Source of the DNA: Streptomyces sp. CB02959
GTDB taxonomy: Bacteria; Actinomycetota; Actinomycetes; Streptomycetales; Streptomycetaceae
Assembly (NCBI RefSeq): GCF_002803155.1
Contig: NZ_NNBP01000040.1
Location: 1 to 64,000 of the forward strand
Direction: 5' to 3'
DNA length: 64,000 bases
A model generated the notes under the pieces. The model did not search any database and was not told the DNA's origin. It saw only the letters and a program-made list of their open reading frames with translations. The position numbers and the translations under genes were made by a program. Shown in pieces: positions 15,677 to 25,193 of the stretch (position 1 is the first letter of the stretch; the number at the start of each line of letters is the position of its first letter).

Positions 15677-17170
15677 CTACGCGCCGCCGCGCCCCAGCAG
15701 CTCCCGGGCCCGGCTCAGGGCCGTGTCGCGCCGGGCGGACAGCTCCGCTTCGGTGAAGACCGGGGTGCGGACCGCGGGCGGGATCCCGGGCCCGTCGAAG
15801 GTACGGCCGTCGGCCGTCAGGAACTCCTCGTTGGGCAGGCCGAAGTGCCAGCCGTTCGGCAGCGCCCGCTCCAGTACGTCGGAGAAGACGCCCTGGGTGT
15901 TCTCGCCGATCCTGGTGGGCGCGGGGGAGCGGCCCAGCAGGGACTGGGTGAAGCCCTCGCCCGCGCTGATCGTCAGCCGGCCGGTGAGGACGGTGAGCGG
16001 GCCGGTGTAGACCGGTCCCCGGTGCGGACGGACCGGCACCGGCTCGGGCGCGGTGAACTTCCGCGCGTCGGCGGGGTCGTTCCGGGCCCGCTTGCGGTAC
16101 GCGAGGTAGGGCCGGTCGGTGAGCCGGGAGGCGATCCGCAGGCCGAGGGCGTCCGAGCCGCCGCCGTTGAGCCGCAGGTCGAGGACGAGGCCGCGCAGCG
16201 CGGTCGGGCCCTGGGTGCGGGCCCTGGTGAAGATCGCGTCCAGGGCGCGGTCGAGCTCGGCGACGTCGCCCGCGTAGTCGCCCTTCTCGGTGTACCCGGC
16301 GAACTGGGTGACCCGGAAGTAGCCGATCTGGCCGGGCAGATCGGCGTAGGAGAGCTTGCCCTGGGCCCATTGCCGCCGGACGGTGTGCGGGCCGAGGTTC
16401 GCGGCGAGCGCCGCGTCGACGCGGGCGGTGAACGCGGGCGTGGGCAGCACGGTGCCGGGGCGCTTGCCGGCGAACCACCGGTCGGGCCCGGCGACGACCC
16501 GGGTGTGCGCGTCGTGCAGCGGATCGATCATCGCGCGCAGCACCGCGAAGAGTTCGGCGTCGGTGGTCCCGGCGGTGATCCGGGGGCGGTAGCGCTCCCG
16601 GACCGCGTTCCAGTCGATGCCCTTGGCCCGGAAGAAGGGGTAGTTCTCCGCGTACGTCTGCCAGAAGACGTCGAAGACCGCCCGCGGGTCGTCGGCCGGC
16701 CGGGCACCGCAGCGCCCCGGTAGCGCCCCGGCGCGGTGCAGGGTGTGGTGGCCGGTGTTGTCGGCGAAGGCCATCCGGGCGCGGCCGGCGCCCGCCGGGG
16801 CCACGGTGAGCGGGGCCGAGTCCGGCACCGTGAAGCGGAGCGTGCCGTCCGCGCCGGGGGCGCCGGCCCGGACGCCGGTGACCGCGCCCGGCAGGCAGCT
16901 GACGGCGGTGGTCTCGTACGTCTTGAGGGTGCCGTCCTTGATCGTGACGAGGGTGCCGTAGCCGTCCGTCCGCCAGACGCCGTCCAGGGAGGGCGCCGCC
17001 GCCCGCGCCCCGGCCGGGTGGGCGGAGGCCGCCGGGGCGGCGCAGGCCGGGAGCGCGGTCACCGCGGCCAGGGCGGCGGCCAGCAGGGCCGTGGCGCGCG
17101 GGCGGCGGGGCGGCCGGGGCCCGGCCGGGGGGCGGCCGGTCGCCGGTCGGGGCGTTGCCGGATCACTCAT
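15677..17170 (-). CDS. S41 family peptidase, probable lipoprotein
   Basis: The 497-aa product starts with a basic stretch (PRPPRRPRAT), a hydrophobic helix and a lipobox-like LPAC (about residue 42), so it is probably exported and lipid-anchored. The C-terminal tail-specific protease fold shows LRGLVLDLRLNGGGSDALG (about 325-343) and TISAGEGFTQSL, where the serine of ISAGEGF is the likely nucleophile. No PDZ domain is obvious between them, unlike CtpA. The ATG was chosen with GAGGTAC seven bases upstream. It diverges from recN. Substrates are unknown. Confidence 0.85.
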   Translation of the reverse strand: MSDPATPRPATGRPPAGPRPPRRPRATALLAAALAAVTALPACAAPAASAHPAGARAAAPSLDGVWRTDGYGTLVTIKDGTLKTYETTAVSCLPGAVTGVRAGAPGADGTLRFTVPDSAPLTVAPAGAGRARMAFADNTGHHTLHRAGALPGRCGARPADDPRAVFDVFWQTYAENYPFFRAKGIDWNAVRERYRPRITAGTTDAELFAVLRAMIDPLHDAHTRVVAGPDRWFAGKRPGTVLPTPAFTARVDAALAANLGPHTVRRQWAQGKLSYADLPGQIGYFRVTQFAGYTEKGDYAGDVAELDRALDAIFTRARTQGPTALRGLVLDLRLNGGGSDALGLRIASRLTDRPYLAYRKRARNDPADARKFTAPEPVPVRPHRGPVYTGPLTVLTGRLTISAGEGFTQSLLGRSPAPTRIGENTQGVFSDVLERALPNGWHFGLPNEEFLTADGRTFDGPGIPPAVRTPVFTEAELSARRDTALSRARELLGRGGA

Positions 17171-17454
17171 GGGAGTACCTCGTGGGGGTGGGGACGGAAG
17201 CGGGCACGGGGGCCGGGACGACGGCCGAGCCGGGTCCGGGTCGGCGCGGAGGCGGTGCGCTGCCAGCGTGCCGGTCGGGCCAGGCCGGGCACCATGAGGC
17301 GGCCACCCGCTTCCCCGGTGGGGTTTTCCGCAGGTCCCGGGCGTGCGACCGGTCAGGTCCGGGCGGGCCGGGGGCCCGGTCCGGGGGCCGGGGTGGGGGC
17401 CGGGGTGGGGGAGGCCGTCGCGGGGTGGCCCCCGGACCTCGTAAGGTCGTACCC
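17171..17454. other. Divergent intergenic region, S41 peptidase / recN
   Basis: The 284 bp hold no gene with convincing coding signs. The recN-proximal half is very G-rich, with repeated GGGGGCCGGGG-like runs between about 17365 and 17415. No LexA (SOS) box in the actinobacterial form GAACNNNNGTTC was seen, although recN is often SOS-controlled. Confidence 0.5.
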
Positions 17455-19203
17455 GTGTTGGAGGAGATGCGGATCCGGTCCCTGGGTGTCATCGACGACG
17501 CGGTCGTCGAGCTGTCCCCGGGCTTCACGGCGGTGACCGGCGAGACCGGCGCCGGCAAGACCATGGTCGTCACCAGCCTCGGCCTGCTGCTCGGCGGGCG
17601 CGCGGACCCGGCCCTGGTGCGGATCGGCGCCCGGGCGGCGGTGGTCGAGGGCAGGGTCGCCCTCAAGTCCTCGTCGCCCGCGGCCGTACGTGCCGAGGAG
17701 GCCGGTGCGGAACTGGACGACGGTGCGCTGCTGATCAGCCGCACGGTCTCCGCCGAGGGCCGCTCGCGGGCCCATGTCGGCGGCCGGTCGGTACCGGTCG
17801 GGGTGCTCGGCGACCTCGCCGACGACCTGGTCGCGGTGCACGGCCAGACCGACCAGCAGGGCCTGCTGCGGCCGGCCCGCCAGCGCCAGGCCCTGGACCG
17901 CTACGCCGGGGACGCGGTCGCCGTCCCGCTCGCCAAGTACACCGCCGCGCACCGCCGGCTGCGCACCGTCGCCACCGACCTGGACGAGCTGACCACCCGG
18001 GCCCGGGAACGCGCCCAGGAAGCCGATCTGCTCCGCTTCGGCCTGGACGAGATCGCCGCCACCGAGCCGCTGCCCGGCGAGGACGTGGAACTCGCCGCCG
18101 AGGCCGAACGGCTCGGCCACGCCGAGGCGCTGGCCTCCGCCGCGACCATCGCGCACGCCGCACTGGCCGGCAACCCCGAGGACCCCGAAGGCATCGACGC
18201 CACCACCCTGGTCGCCGGCGCCCACCGCGCCCTGGAGACGGTCCGCGGCCACGACCGGGACCTGGCCGCCCTGGCCGACCGGCTCGGCGAACTCGGCATC
18301 CTGATGGCCGACGTCGCCACCGAGCTGGCCGGTTACGCCGACGGTCTGGACGCCGACCCGCTGCGGCTGGCCGCCGTGGAGGAGCGCCGCGCCGCCCTGA
18401 ACCACCTCACCCGCAAGTACGGCGAGGACATCACCGCGGTGCTGGCGTGGTCCGAGCAGAGCGCCGCCCGGCTCGCCGAACTCGACGGCGACGACGACCG
18501 GATCGCCGAGCTGACCGCCGAGTGCGACGCGCTCCGCGCCGAACTCGGTGAACTGGCCCAGCAGTTGACCGACGCCCGGACCGCGTCCGCGGAGCACTTC
18601 GCGGCCGCGGTCACCACCGAACTCGGCGAACTCGCCATGCCGCACGCCCGGGTCAGCGTCGCCATCCACCAGACCGAACTCCCCGAGGGCACCGCGGACG
18701 CCGACGGCATCGAGGTCAACGGCCGCACCGTGGCGTACGGCCCGGCCGGGGCCGACGAGGTCGAGATCCTGCTGGCCCCGCACCCGGGCGCCCCGCCCCG
18801 GCCGATCTCCAAGGGGGCGTCCGGCGGTGAGCTGTCCCGGGTGATGCTCGCCGTGGAGGTCGTCTTCGCGGGCTCGGACCCGGTACCGACGTACCTCTTC
18901 GACGAGGTGGACGCGGGCGTCGGCGGAAAGGCCGCCGTCGAGGTCGGCCGGCGACTGGCCCGGCTCGCCAAGTCGGCGCAGGTCGTGGTGGTCACCCACC
19001 TCCCGCAGGTCGCCGCGTTCGCCGACCGGCAGCTGCTGGTGGAGAAGACCAACGACGGCTCGGTGACCTGCAGCGGCGTCACCGTCCTGGAGGGCGAGGA
19101 CCGGATCCGCGAGCTGTCCCGGATGCTGGCCGGCCAGGAGGACTCCGAAACGGCCCGCGCACACGCCGAGGAACTGCTGGAGACCGCCCGCACGGGCGGA
19201 TAG
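17455..19203 (+). CDS. recN: DNA repair protein RecN
   Basis: The 582-aa product is an SMC-like ATPase of double-strand break repair. It has Walker A GETGAGKTMVVTSL (about 25-38), long coiled-coil arms with repeated ARLAELDGDDDRIAELTAE, then the signature ISKGASGGELSRVMLA (about 450) and Walker B YLFDEVDAGVGGKAAVEVG (about 480). The H-loop VVTHLPQVAAFAD follows. Length is normal for the family. GTG at 17455 was preferred; ATG at 17467 is an alternative. It begins a plus-strand run with the MraY-like gene 28 bp downstream. Confidence 0.95.
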   Translation: MLEEMRIRSLGVIDDAVVELSPGFTAVTGETGAGKTMVVTSLGLLLGGRADPALVRIGARAAVVEGRVALKSSSPAAVRAEEAGAELDDGALLISRTVSAEGRSRAHVGGRSVPVGVLGDLADDLVAVHGQTDQQGLLRPARQRQALDRYAGDAVAVPLAKYTAAHRRLRTVATDLDELTTRARERAQEADLLRFGLDEIAATEPLPGEDVELAAEAERLGHAEALASAATIAHAALAGNPEDPEGIDATTLVAGAHRALETVRGHDRDLAALADRLGELGILMADVATELAGYADGLDADPLRLAAVEERRAALNHLTRKYGEDITAVLAWSEQSAARLAELDGDDDRIAELTAECDALRAELGELAQQLTDARTASAEHFAAAVTTELGELAMPHARVSVAIHQTELPEGTADADGIEVNGRTVAYGPAGADEVEILLAPHPGAPPRPISKGASGGELSRVMLAVEVVFAGSDPVPTYLFDEVDAGVGGKAAVEVGRRLARLAKSAQVVVVTHLPQVAAFADRQLLVEKTNDGSVTCSGVTVLEGEDRIRELSRMLAGQEDSETARAHAEELLETARTGG

Positions 19204-19231
19204 CGGCAGCCGGTCGCCGAGGGGGAGTGGC

Positions 19232-20008
19232 ATGACGGTGGGGACCGGCGGCAGGAGCGCGGCGCTGCTCGCGGCGGCGGGCGCGACCCGGGCGGCCTAC
19301 GGGGCGCTGCGGCGCCGGCCGCCGGGCGGCGCGGCCCGCTGGGAGCGGAAGAACTACGCGGGCCGGACGGTCACCCTGCACGCCGGCCCGGCGGCCGCGC
19401 TCGGCACCGCGCTGGCCGCGGCCGGCGCGCCGGGGCTGCCCGCCCGGGCCCGCGGTGCGGCGCTGGCCGTACTGGCCGCCGGCGCCTGCGGGGCCTACGA
19501 CGACCTCGCCGGTGCCGGGGACCCGCGGCGCGGCTTCCGGGCGCACCTGTCCGCGCTGCGGCACGGCGAGGTCACCAGCGGGGCGGTCAAGCTCTTCGGG
19601 ATCGGCGCCGCCGGGCTCGCCGCGGGCGCCCTGCTCAAGGACCGTCCGGCCGACAGGCTGCTGGCGGGTGTGGTGATCGCCGGCTCGGCCCACCTGGTCA
19701 ACCTCCTGGACGTCCGGCCGGGCCGGGCGGCCGGCGCCGTCGTGGCGCTGGCCGCACCGGGGCTGTTGCGCCGCGGGCCGGCCGGTCCGCTGTCCGCCGT
19801 CCCGCTGGGCGCCGCGGCCGCGGTCGCCGGGGACGATCTCGGGGAGCGCACGATGCTCGGGGACGCCGGTGCGCATGCCCTCGGCGCCGCCCTCGGGCTG
19901 GCCGTCGTCGCCGGGAACCGCCGGGCGGGACTGGCCGCGCACGCCGCCGCACTGGTCGCCGCGGCGGCCGCCGGGGACCGGGTCGGCCGTCTGGCCGGGG
20001 CGCTCTGA
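19232..20008 (+). CDS. MraY/WecA-like membrane protein
   Basis: The 258-aa product is almost entirely alanine/glycine/leucine-rich membrane helices. It retains marks of the polyprenyl-phosphate sugar-phosphate transferase fold: ACGAYDDLAG, GEVTSGAVKLFG, the NLLDVRPGRA motif and ERTMLGDAGAHALGAALG. Full MraY enzymes have about 350 residues, so this is a shortened relative. Enzymatic activity is uncertain, though the acidic residues are kept. It lies between recN and a GT4 glycosyltransferase, an arrangement remembered from other Streptomyces. A cell-wall or glycolipid role is inference only. Confidence 0.7.
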   Translation: MTVGTGGRSAALLAAAGATRAAYGALRRRPPGGAARWERKNYAGRTVTLHAGPAAALGTALAAAGAPGLPARARGAALAVLAAGACGAYDDLAGAGDPRRGFRAHLSALRHGEVTSGAVKLFGIGAAGLAAGALLKDRPADRLLAGVVIAGSAHLVNLLDVRPGRAAGAVVALAAPGLLRRGPAGPLSAVPLGAAAAVAGDDLGERTMLGDAGAHALGAALGLAVVAGNRRAGLAAHAAALVAAAAAGDRVGRLAGAL

Positions 20009-20416
20009 CGCAGGCCCGCCGCCCGCGCCGGCACCCCTGCGCGACCGGGGCGGTGAGGAGATCCGGAGCGACCCGATCCGGACAGTGAAGGACGGGTTCC
20101 GGACAGCGCGGGCGACGGACCGGACGGCTGGGTTCACCCTGTTCGGGCGGTCGTCCACGCACACGCCAAGTCGCCCATGTGGGTGAATCCGTGGATCCGG
20201 GGGTGAGACTTCCCACCGGAACGGCGTCCGCACGGTGCCGAATTGACGTCGCCGGACTGGCATCCTGGGCGCGGTGCGCAGTGCCGGGGCGTGCCCGCCC
20301 CGTCCTGCCGGCAGGCCGGTCGTGTTTCCGCGCCCCGGCGCATCGCAGCACCTCGCAGTGCCAAACCGCCCCGCCGGTACGGTCCGTACCGCCCCCGACC
20401 CAGGAGACCCGACCTC
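20009..20416 (+). other. Intergenic region upstream of glycosyltransferase
   Basis: The 408 bp contain no convincing coding frame. They hold several GATCCGGA-like repeats around 20060-20085, a stretch near 20130-20200 that is less GC-rich, a TTGACG (20243-20248) without a well-spaced -10, and the palindrome listed separately. Confidence 0.45.
20375..20391. promoter_or_regulatory. Candidate operator, perfect 17-bp dyad
   Basis: The sequence CGGTACGGTCCGTACCG is a perfect palindrome of two 8-bp arms around one base. It lies 25 bp upstream of the GTG of the glycosyltransferase gene, where a repressor could act. No known regulator is assigned. Confidence 0.4.
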
Positions 20417-21598
20417 GTGACCAGCCCCCCGACCCCGCCGCACGGGCAGGTGCCGCTGCGCACGGTCCAGGTGCTCGGCCGAGGCGGTGCCGGCAGCGCG
20501 GCGCACGTCCGTTCGCTGACCGAAGGACTGGTCGCCCGCGGGGTCCGGGTGACCGTGTGCGCCCCACCGGAGGCCGAGGAGGCGTACGGCTTCACCGCGG
20601 CCGGCGCCCGGTTCGTACCGGTCGCGCCGCGGATGGACCCGGCGGGCATGACCGTCCTGCGCGGCGCCTGCTGGGACGCCGACCTGGTCCACGCGCACGG
20701 CCTGCGGGCGGGTCTTCGCGCGTCGATGGCGCTGCGCGGACTGTGCGGCCCGCGCGCCGGGGGTTCCCCCGCCGGCGGCTGGGGGCCGGTCCCCCTCGTC
20801 ATCACCTGGCACACCAAGGCGCACACCGAGGGCGCCCGCGCCGGGATGGTGCACCTCATGGAGCGGCGGGTGGCCCGGGCCGCGGCGGTCGTCCTGGGCG
20901 TCTGCTCCGACCTCGTGGACCGGGCGCGCGAGCGGGGCGCCCGGGACGCCCGCCTCGCGCCGGTCGCCGTCCCGCGGGCCAGGCCCGGGCACACCGCCGA
21001 CGCCGACCGCAGCCCCGACAAGGAGCGCGCCGAACTGGGCGCGATGGACCGGCCGTTGCTGCTCGCGGTCGGCCGCCTCGACCCGTCCCAGGGCCATGAC
21101 CTGCTGCTGGACGCCGCGCACGCCTGGTGCGGGCTCGACCCCCAGCCGCTGCTCGCCATCGCGGGCGAGGGCGGGCAGCGGGCCGCGCTCCAGCGCCGGA
21201 TCGACGGCGAACGGCTGCCCGTCCAACTGCTCGGCCGCCGCGACGACGTGCCCGAACTCCTCGCCGCCGCCGACCTGGTGGTGCTGCCCAGCAGGTGGGA
21301 GGCGCGCTCCCTGATCGCCCAGGAGGCACTGCGCGCCGGCGTCCCCCTGGTGGCCACCGACACCGGCGGCACCCGCGAACTGGTCGGCCGGGCCGCCGCC
21401 CTGGTCCGCTACGGCGACGCCGCCGCGCTGGCCCACACGGTCCTCGACCTGCTCGCCGACCCGGCCCGCCGCGCCGCGCTCGCCGCGGCCGGCCGCGCCC
21501 AGGCCGCCGGCTGGCCCAGCGAGAACGACACGGTCGCCCAGGTCCTCAGCGTCTACGACGAACTGACCCAGCCGCCGCAGGCGGGCCTGCCGGTCTGA
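20417..21598 (+). CDS. GT4-family glycosyltransferase
   Basis: The 393-aa product has the GT-B fold. The N-terminal acceptor domain carries GGAGSAAHVRSLTEGL and VHAHGLRAGL. The C-terminal donor domain has LAVGRLDPSQGHDLLLDA (about 215), LLGRRDDVPELLAAADLVVL and the E-x7-E motif region EARSLIAQEALRAGVPLVAT. It probably transfers a sugar from a nucleotide-sugar to a lipid or wall acceptor; the substrate is not visible. The start is GTG with AGGAG ten bases upstream. It follows the MraY-like gene on the same strand but after 408 bp, so it probably has its own promoter. Confidence 0.88.
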   Translation: MTSPPTPPHGQVPLRTVQVLGRGGAGSAAHVRSLTEGLVARGVRVTVCAPPEAEEAYGFTAAGARFVPVAPRMDPAGMTVLRGACWDADLVHAHGLRAGLRASMALRGLCGPRAGGSPAGGWGPVPLVITWHTKAHTEGARAGMVHLMERRVARAAAVVLGVCSDLVDRARERGARDARLAPVAVPRARPGHTADADRSPDKERAELGAMDRPLLLAVGRLDPSQGHDLLLDAAHAWCGLDPQPLLAIAGEGGQRAALQRRIDGERLPVQLLGRRDDVPELLAAADLVVLPSRWEARSLIAQEALRAGVPLVATDTGGTRELVGRAAALVRYGDAAALAHTVLDLLADPARRAALAAAGRAQAAGWPSENDTVAQVLSVYDELTQPPQAGLPV

Positions 21599-21623
21599 CC
21601 GGACTTCGCAGGGCGCTCGGCCG

Positions 21624-24149
21624 TCACTCGGTGTCCGTGGTGATGGCCTTGAGCATCGGGATTCTCGCGGCCTGGCGCCCTGGCCAGAGGGAGGCGAGGA
21701 CGCCGATCGCGGTGGTGGCGAGGAAGAAGAGGAGCGTCCTGTCCCACGGGATGACGAGGGGGACGCCTTCTTGGCCGAAGACGGCCGCCGTACCGATCGC
21801 GCTGCCGGCGACGAGGCCGAGTGCCGAGCCGAGGAGGCAGATGGTCACCGACTCGAGGCGCAGGACGGAGCCGACGCTTCGGCGGTCCAGGCCGAGCGCC
21901 CGCAGTACGCCGATCTCCCGGACGCGTTCGAAGACGGCCATGCCCATGGTGTTGACCACCCCGAGGGCGCCGATCAGCACGGTGACGCTGAGCAACGCGT
22001 ACATGATGTTGAGGAACGGGGCGGTCCTCGCGGTGGCGGCCGCCCGCGCGTCGGCACGGTCCTGGACAAGGAGCGCCGGGTTGTCCAGGGTCCGCTGGAT
22101 CTCCTTGCGGAGCGCGGCCGTCCGGCCGTGGGCGGCCTTGATCAGGACGGCTGAGGTGCGTGGCCGGTGTTCGGCGCCGGAGGTGCGCGGCAGGGCTTTG
22201 TCGGAGATGAGGACGGGGGTCAGGTCGTCCGGGCCGTCGTAGATCGCGACGATGGGCAGGCTGGTCTTCGTGCCCGCACTGCTGAGGGTCCCGGTGACCC
22301 GGGAGCCGAGTCGCCAGCCGTGGGCGGCGGCGGTCTTCTCGGTGACCGCGATGCCGTGGTCGAGCCGGTCGAAAGAGCCCTTCCGGACGGTGACGGGTGT
22401 CAGGCGTTGCACCGTGGCGGGGTCGACGGCAGTCGTCGGCAGGGAGTCGGTGTCGGACAGGTCGAAGTAGGTGCGAATGATCGGCGTGACGGCCTCGGCG
22501 TCCGCAAGCCGTGCCACACGAGCGGCGGTGTCATCGCCGATCTCGGCGAAGTCGACGGCCGCGACGCGCAGGTCCGAGGTCATGGAGCTGTCGGCTTTCT
22601 GCTCGTCCATGCGGTTGACCGAGGTGATGACCACGGTGACGGCGGTGACCATCGTGAGGCCGACCATGAGGGTGGTCGCGGTGGCCGCCGTACGGCGCGG
22701 GTTGCGGCGCGCGTTCTCCACGGCGAGCTTGCCGCGGATGCCTGCCAGCCGGGTCAACGGGGAGCGCAGCAGCCCGGTGACGCCCAGAGCGAGCAGCGGG
22801 GTGAGGACGATCAGTCCGATCAGGAGGACGGGTACGGCGCCGAAGAGGAGGTTCTGGCTGCTGACGGCGGCAGCGACCAGCAGGGCTCCGAACGCGGTGA
22901 CGGCCAGGCCGATGATGTTGCGGCGGCGCAGCGAGGCGGCGGTGGGGGGCTCGCTGGTGCGTAGCGCCGCCACGGGCGCGACGGCCGCGGCTCGACGGGC
23001 CGGGAGGTACGCCGACAGCACGGTGACGCCGATGCCGACCCCGAACGCCGCGAGCACCGGCGTCGGGGAGAGGATCCGCAAAGCGGCACTCGGTCCTCCG
23101 GTGACGCCGAACAGCCTGTCCAACAGCGTCGCGACCCCGATGCCCAGCGCGTAGCCGGCGACGGAGGCGGCCGTTCCGACGATGGCGGCTTCGGTCAGGA
23201 CCAGGCGCATCACGTACTTCCTGGTGGCGCCGACCGCCCGCAGCAGCGCGTGCTCGCGGGCGCGGGCCGCACTGAGCATGGTGAAGGTGTTGGCGACCAG
23301 GAACGTGGAGACGAACAGGGCGACGCCGGCGAAGCCCAGCAGGATTGTGGTGAGCTTCTCGCCGCCGCCGGTGGAGGCCGCCTCGGAGTCCAGGTCCGCG
23401 CGGGTCGCGGCGCGGAATCCGGAAGGCAGCAACTTCTTTGCCTGTGCGGCGAGTTGGGTCTGCGATGTGCCGTCGGCCGCGGTCAACGTGATCGCCGAAT
23501 AACTGCCCGGGGCGGTGGCGAACTGCCGTTGCGCGGTGCGGGTGTCGAAGGCGGTGAGGGTGCCGCCGGCCGCCGTGTGACTGTCCTGCGCGGTGAAGGT
23601 GCCGACCAGCCGGGCGCTTTGGGCCGTGCCGTCGACGACGATGCGCACCCGGTCGCCCACCTTGTACCCGGCCCGTTCGGCGGCCTGCCGGTCGACGGCG
23701 ATCTCCCCGGTGGTACGGGGGCCGCGGCCTGCCGTGAGCGGGTAGCGCGGGTCCTTGCCCGTACGGTCGGGGACGTAGTTGACGCCCGCGGCCCGGTACA
23801 GGTCGCCGATCAGGGTGCCGTCGGATCCGACGAGGAAGGAGGGGCCCTCGACCGTGCCGCGGGCCGCGGCGGCGCCGGGCAGCGTGCGCAGCCGCCGCAG
23901 GAGCGAGTCGTCGAGTCGCGGGGTGCCGCCGGAGGAGTCCGCGGACCGCGATCCGGCAGAGCGGTCCGGCGTGATCTTCACCGACACATCGGGTTGGGAG
24001 TCGTTCTGTGCCCGGGCCACGGCCGTGCTGACGGACTCGCTGTAGATCAGCGAGCCGGTCACGAACGCCACGCCCAGCAGCACGGCGAGGGCGGGCATCG
24101 CGAAACGGAGGCGGTGGGAGCGGAGGGTGCGGACAGCGGCGCGGAACAT
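21624..24149 (-). CDS. ABC transporter permease, FtsX/MacB type
   Basis: The 841-aa product has an N-terminal helix (LAVLLGVAFVTGSLIYSESV) followed by a large extracytoplasmic domain to about residue 240. A first FtsX domain (three to four helices, with ANTFTMLSAARAREHALLRAVGA), a second extracytoplasmic domain and a C-terminal FtsX domain with NTMGMAVFERVREIGVLRALG follow. The fold is that of MacB/LolCE-like exporters or signalling permeases. The start encoding MFRAAVRTLRSH is preferred (GAAGG six bases upstream). An ATG twelve codons earlier (24185), five bases after the ATPase stop, is possible. It is the partner of the ATPase directly upstream. Confidence 0.88.
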   Translation of the reverse strand: MFRAAVRTLRSHRLRFAMPALAVLLGVAFVTGSLIYSESVSTAVARAQNDSQPDVSVKITPDRSAGSRSADSSGGTPRLDDSLLRRLRTLPGAAAARGTVEGPSFLVGSDGTLIGDLYRAAGVNYVPDRTGKDPRYPLTAGRGPRTTGEIAVDRQAAERAGYKVGDRVRIVVDGTAQSARLVGTFTAQDSHTAAGGTLTAFDTRTAQRQFATAPGSYSAITLTAADGTSQTQLAAQAKKLLPSGFRAATRADLDSEAASTGGGEKLTTILLGFAGVALFVSTFLVANTFTMLSAARAREHALLRAVGATRKYVMRLVLTEAAIVGTAASVAGYALGIGVATLLDRLFGVTGGPSAALRILSPTPVLAAFGVGIGVTVLSAYLPARRAAAVAPVAALRTSEPPTAASLRRRNIIGLAVTAFGALLVAAAVSSQNLLFGAVPVLLIGLIVLTPLLALGVTGLLRSPLTRLAGIRGKLAVENARRNPRRTAATATTLMVGLTMVTAVTVVITSVNRMDEQKADSSMTSDLRVAAVDFAEIGDDTAARVARLADAEAVTPIIRTYFDLSDTDSLPTTAVDPATVQRLTPVTVRKGSFDRLDHGIAVTEKTAAAHGWRLGSRVTGTLSSAGTKTSLPIVAIYDGPDDLTPVLISDKALPRTSGAEHRPRTSAVLIKAAHGRTAALRKEIQRTLDNPALLVQDRADARAAATARTAPFLNIMYALLSVTVLIGALGVVNTMGMAVFERVREIGVLRALGLDRRSVGSVLRLESVTICLLGSALGLVAGSAIGTAAVFGQEGVPLVIPWDRTLLFFLATTAIGVLASLWPGRQAARIPMLKAITTDTE

Positions 24150-24190
24150 CGACGGCCTTCGGGAGGGGATCGCTCGGTGGGTCATCGCGG

Positions 24191-24973
24191 TCAGCCGACC
24201 CGCTGCGAGACGTCGAAGGTCTTCATCTGCTCCAGCACCCCGGCCGCGGTCGGATTCGGCATCTCATGGACAAGGCTTCCGTCGGCCAGGAAGAGGGCGC
24301 GGTCGGCGTAGGCCGCGGCGACCGGGTCGTGGGTGACCATCACGACCGTCTGGCCCAACTCGTGTGCGGAGGACCGCAGGAAGGACAGGATTTCGGCCCC
24401 CGCCCGGGAGTCGAGGTTGCCGGTGGGCTCATCGGCGAAGACGATGGCCGGCCGGGTGGCCAGGGCCCTGGCGCAGGCGACCCGCTGCTGCTGGCCGCCG
24501 GAGAGCTGGGCCGGACGGTGGTCGAGCCGCTCCGCCAGCCCCAGGAGGTCGACCAGGTCCGTCAGCCATGCCTGGTCGGGGGTGCGCCCGGCCAGATAGC
24601 ACGGCAGGGTGATGTTCTCCCAGGCGGTGAGGGTGGGCAGCAGGTTGAACGCCTGGAAGACGAAGCCGATGCGCTCGCGCCGTACCTTGGTCAGCTGTGC
24701 GTCGTTCAGCGAGCCCAGGTCGGTGTCGCCGATCCGCGCCGTACCGGACGTGGGGGTGTCGAGTCCCGCCAGGCAGTGCATGAACGTGGACTTGCCGGAG
24801 CCGGACGGCCCCATGATCGCGGTGAACTCGCCGCGCAGGAAGCGGGCCGACACCCCGGCCAGCGCCATGACGCGGGTCTCGTCCCTGCCGTAGATCTTGG
24901 TCAGGCCGTCTGCGGCGGCGATCACCGTGTCGGACCTTTCGGGGGACGAGAGGGCATCCGTCCTCTGGTTCAT
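24191..24973 (-). CDS. ABC transporter ATPase, LolD/MacB type
   Basis: The 260-aa product has Walker A MGPSGSGKSTFMHCLAGLD (about 58-76), the Q-loop GFVFQAFNLLPTLTAWENI, the signature LSGGQQQRVACARALA, Walker B IVFADEPTGNLDSRAGAEI and the H-loop VMVTHDPVAAAYADR. The FQAFNLLPTLT form is typical of ATPases that pair with FtsX-type permeases. AGGAG lies about eight bases upstream of the ATG. It is the first gene of a two-gene operon with the permease and diverges from a histidine kinase gene. This is the usual layout for a transporter controlled by its neighbouring two-component system. Confidence 0.92.
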   Translation of the reverse strand: MNQRTDALSSPERSDTVIAAADGLTKIYGRDETRVMALAGVSARFLRGEFTAIMGPSGSGKSTFMHCLAGLDTPTSGTARIGDTDLGSLNDAQLTKVRRERIGFVFQAFNLLPTLTAWENITLPCYLAGRTPDQAWLTDLVDLLGLAERLDHRPAQLSGGQQQRVACARALATRPAIVFADEPTGNLDSRAGAEILSFLRSSAHELGQTVVMVTHDPVAAAYADRALFLADGSLVHEMPNPTAAGVLEQMKTFDVSQRVG

Positions 24974-25180
24974 CTCATCGCTCCTGCACAGCTGTTCGTG
25001 GAATGGCGGACCGGCCGAACGGCATCGGCCGAATGCGGCGAGGGCGCGGCCCGCGGTTGCCGGGGCGTCCCCGGGGTCGATCCTTCGGTGTGGCGCGGGT
25101 GCGGCGGATCCACCGGAATACCGAGGCGGCGCCTCCCCTGCCTCGACCGAATGACCGAGGTGGCGTGTGCGGCGCTGTCG

Positions 25181-25186
25181 TAGCGT
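25181..25186 (+). promoter_or_regulatory. Candidate -10 of leaderless histidine kinase mRNA
   Basis: TAGCGT lies seven bases before the ATG at 25194, and no Shine-Dalgarno is present, so the mRNA may start at the initiation codon. Two copies of ACCGAGGYGGCG lie upstream (about 25121 and 25154) and may be binding sites. Confidence 0.35.
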
Positions 25187-25193
25187 GACCTGC

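Noticed and set aside
17171..17454. SOS box for recN
   Set aside because: No actinobacterial LexA-type GAAC-4-GTTC site was found in the divergent region.
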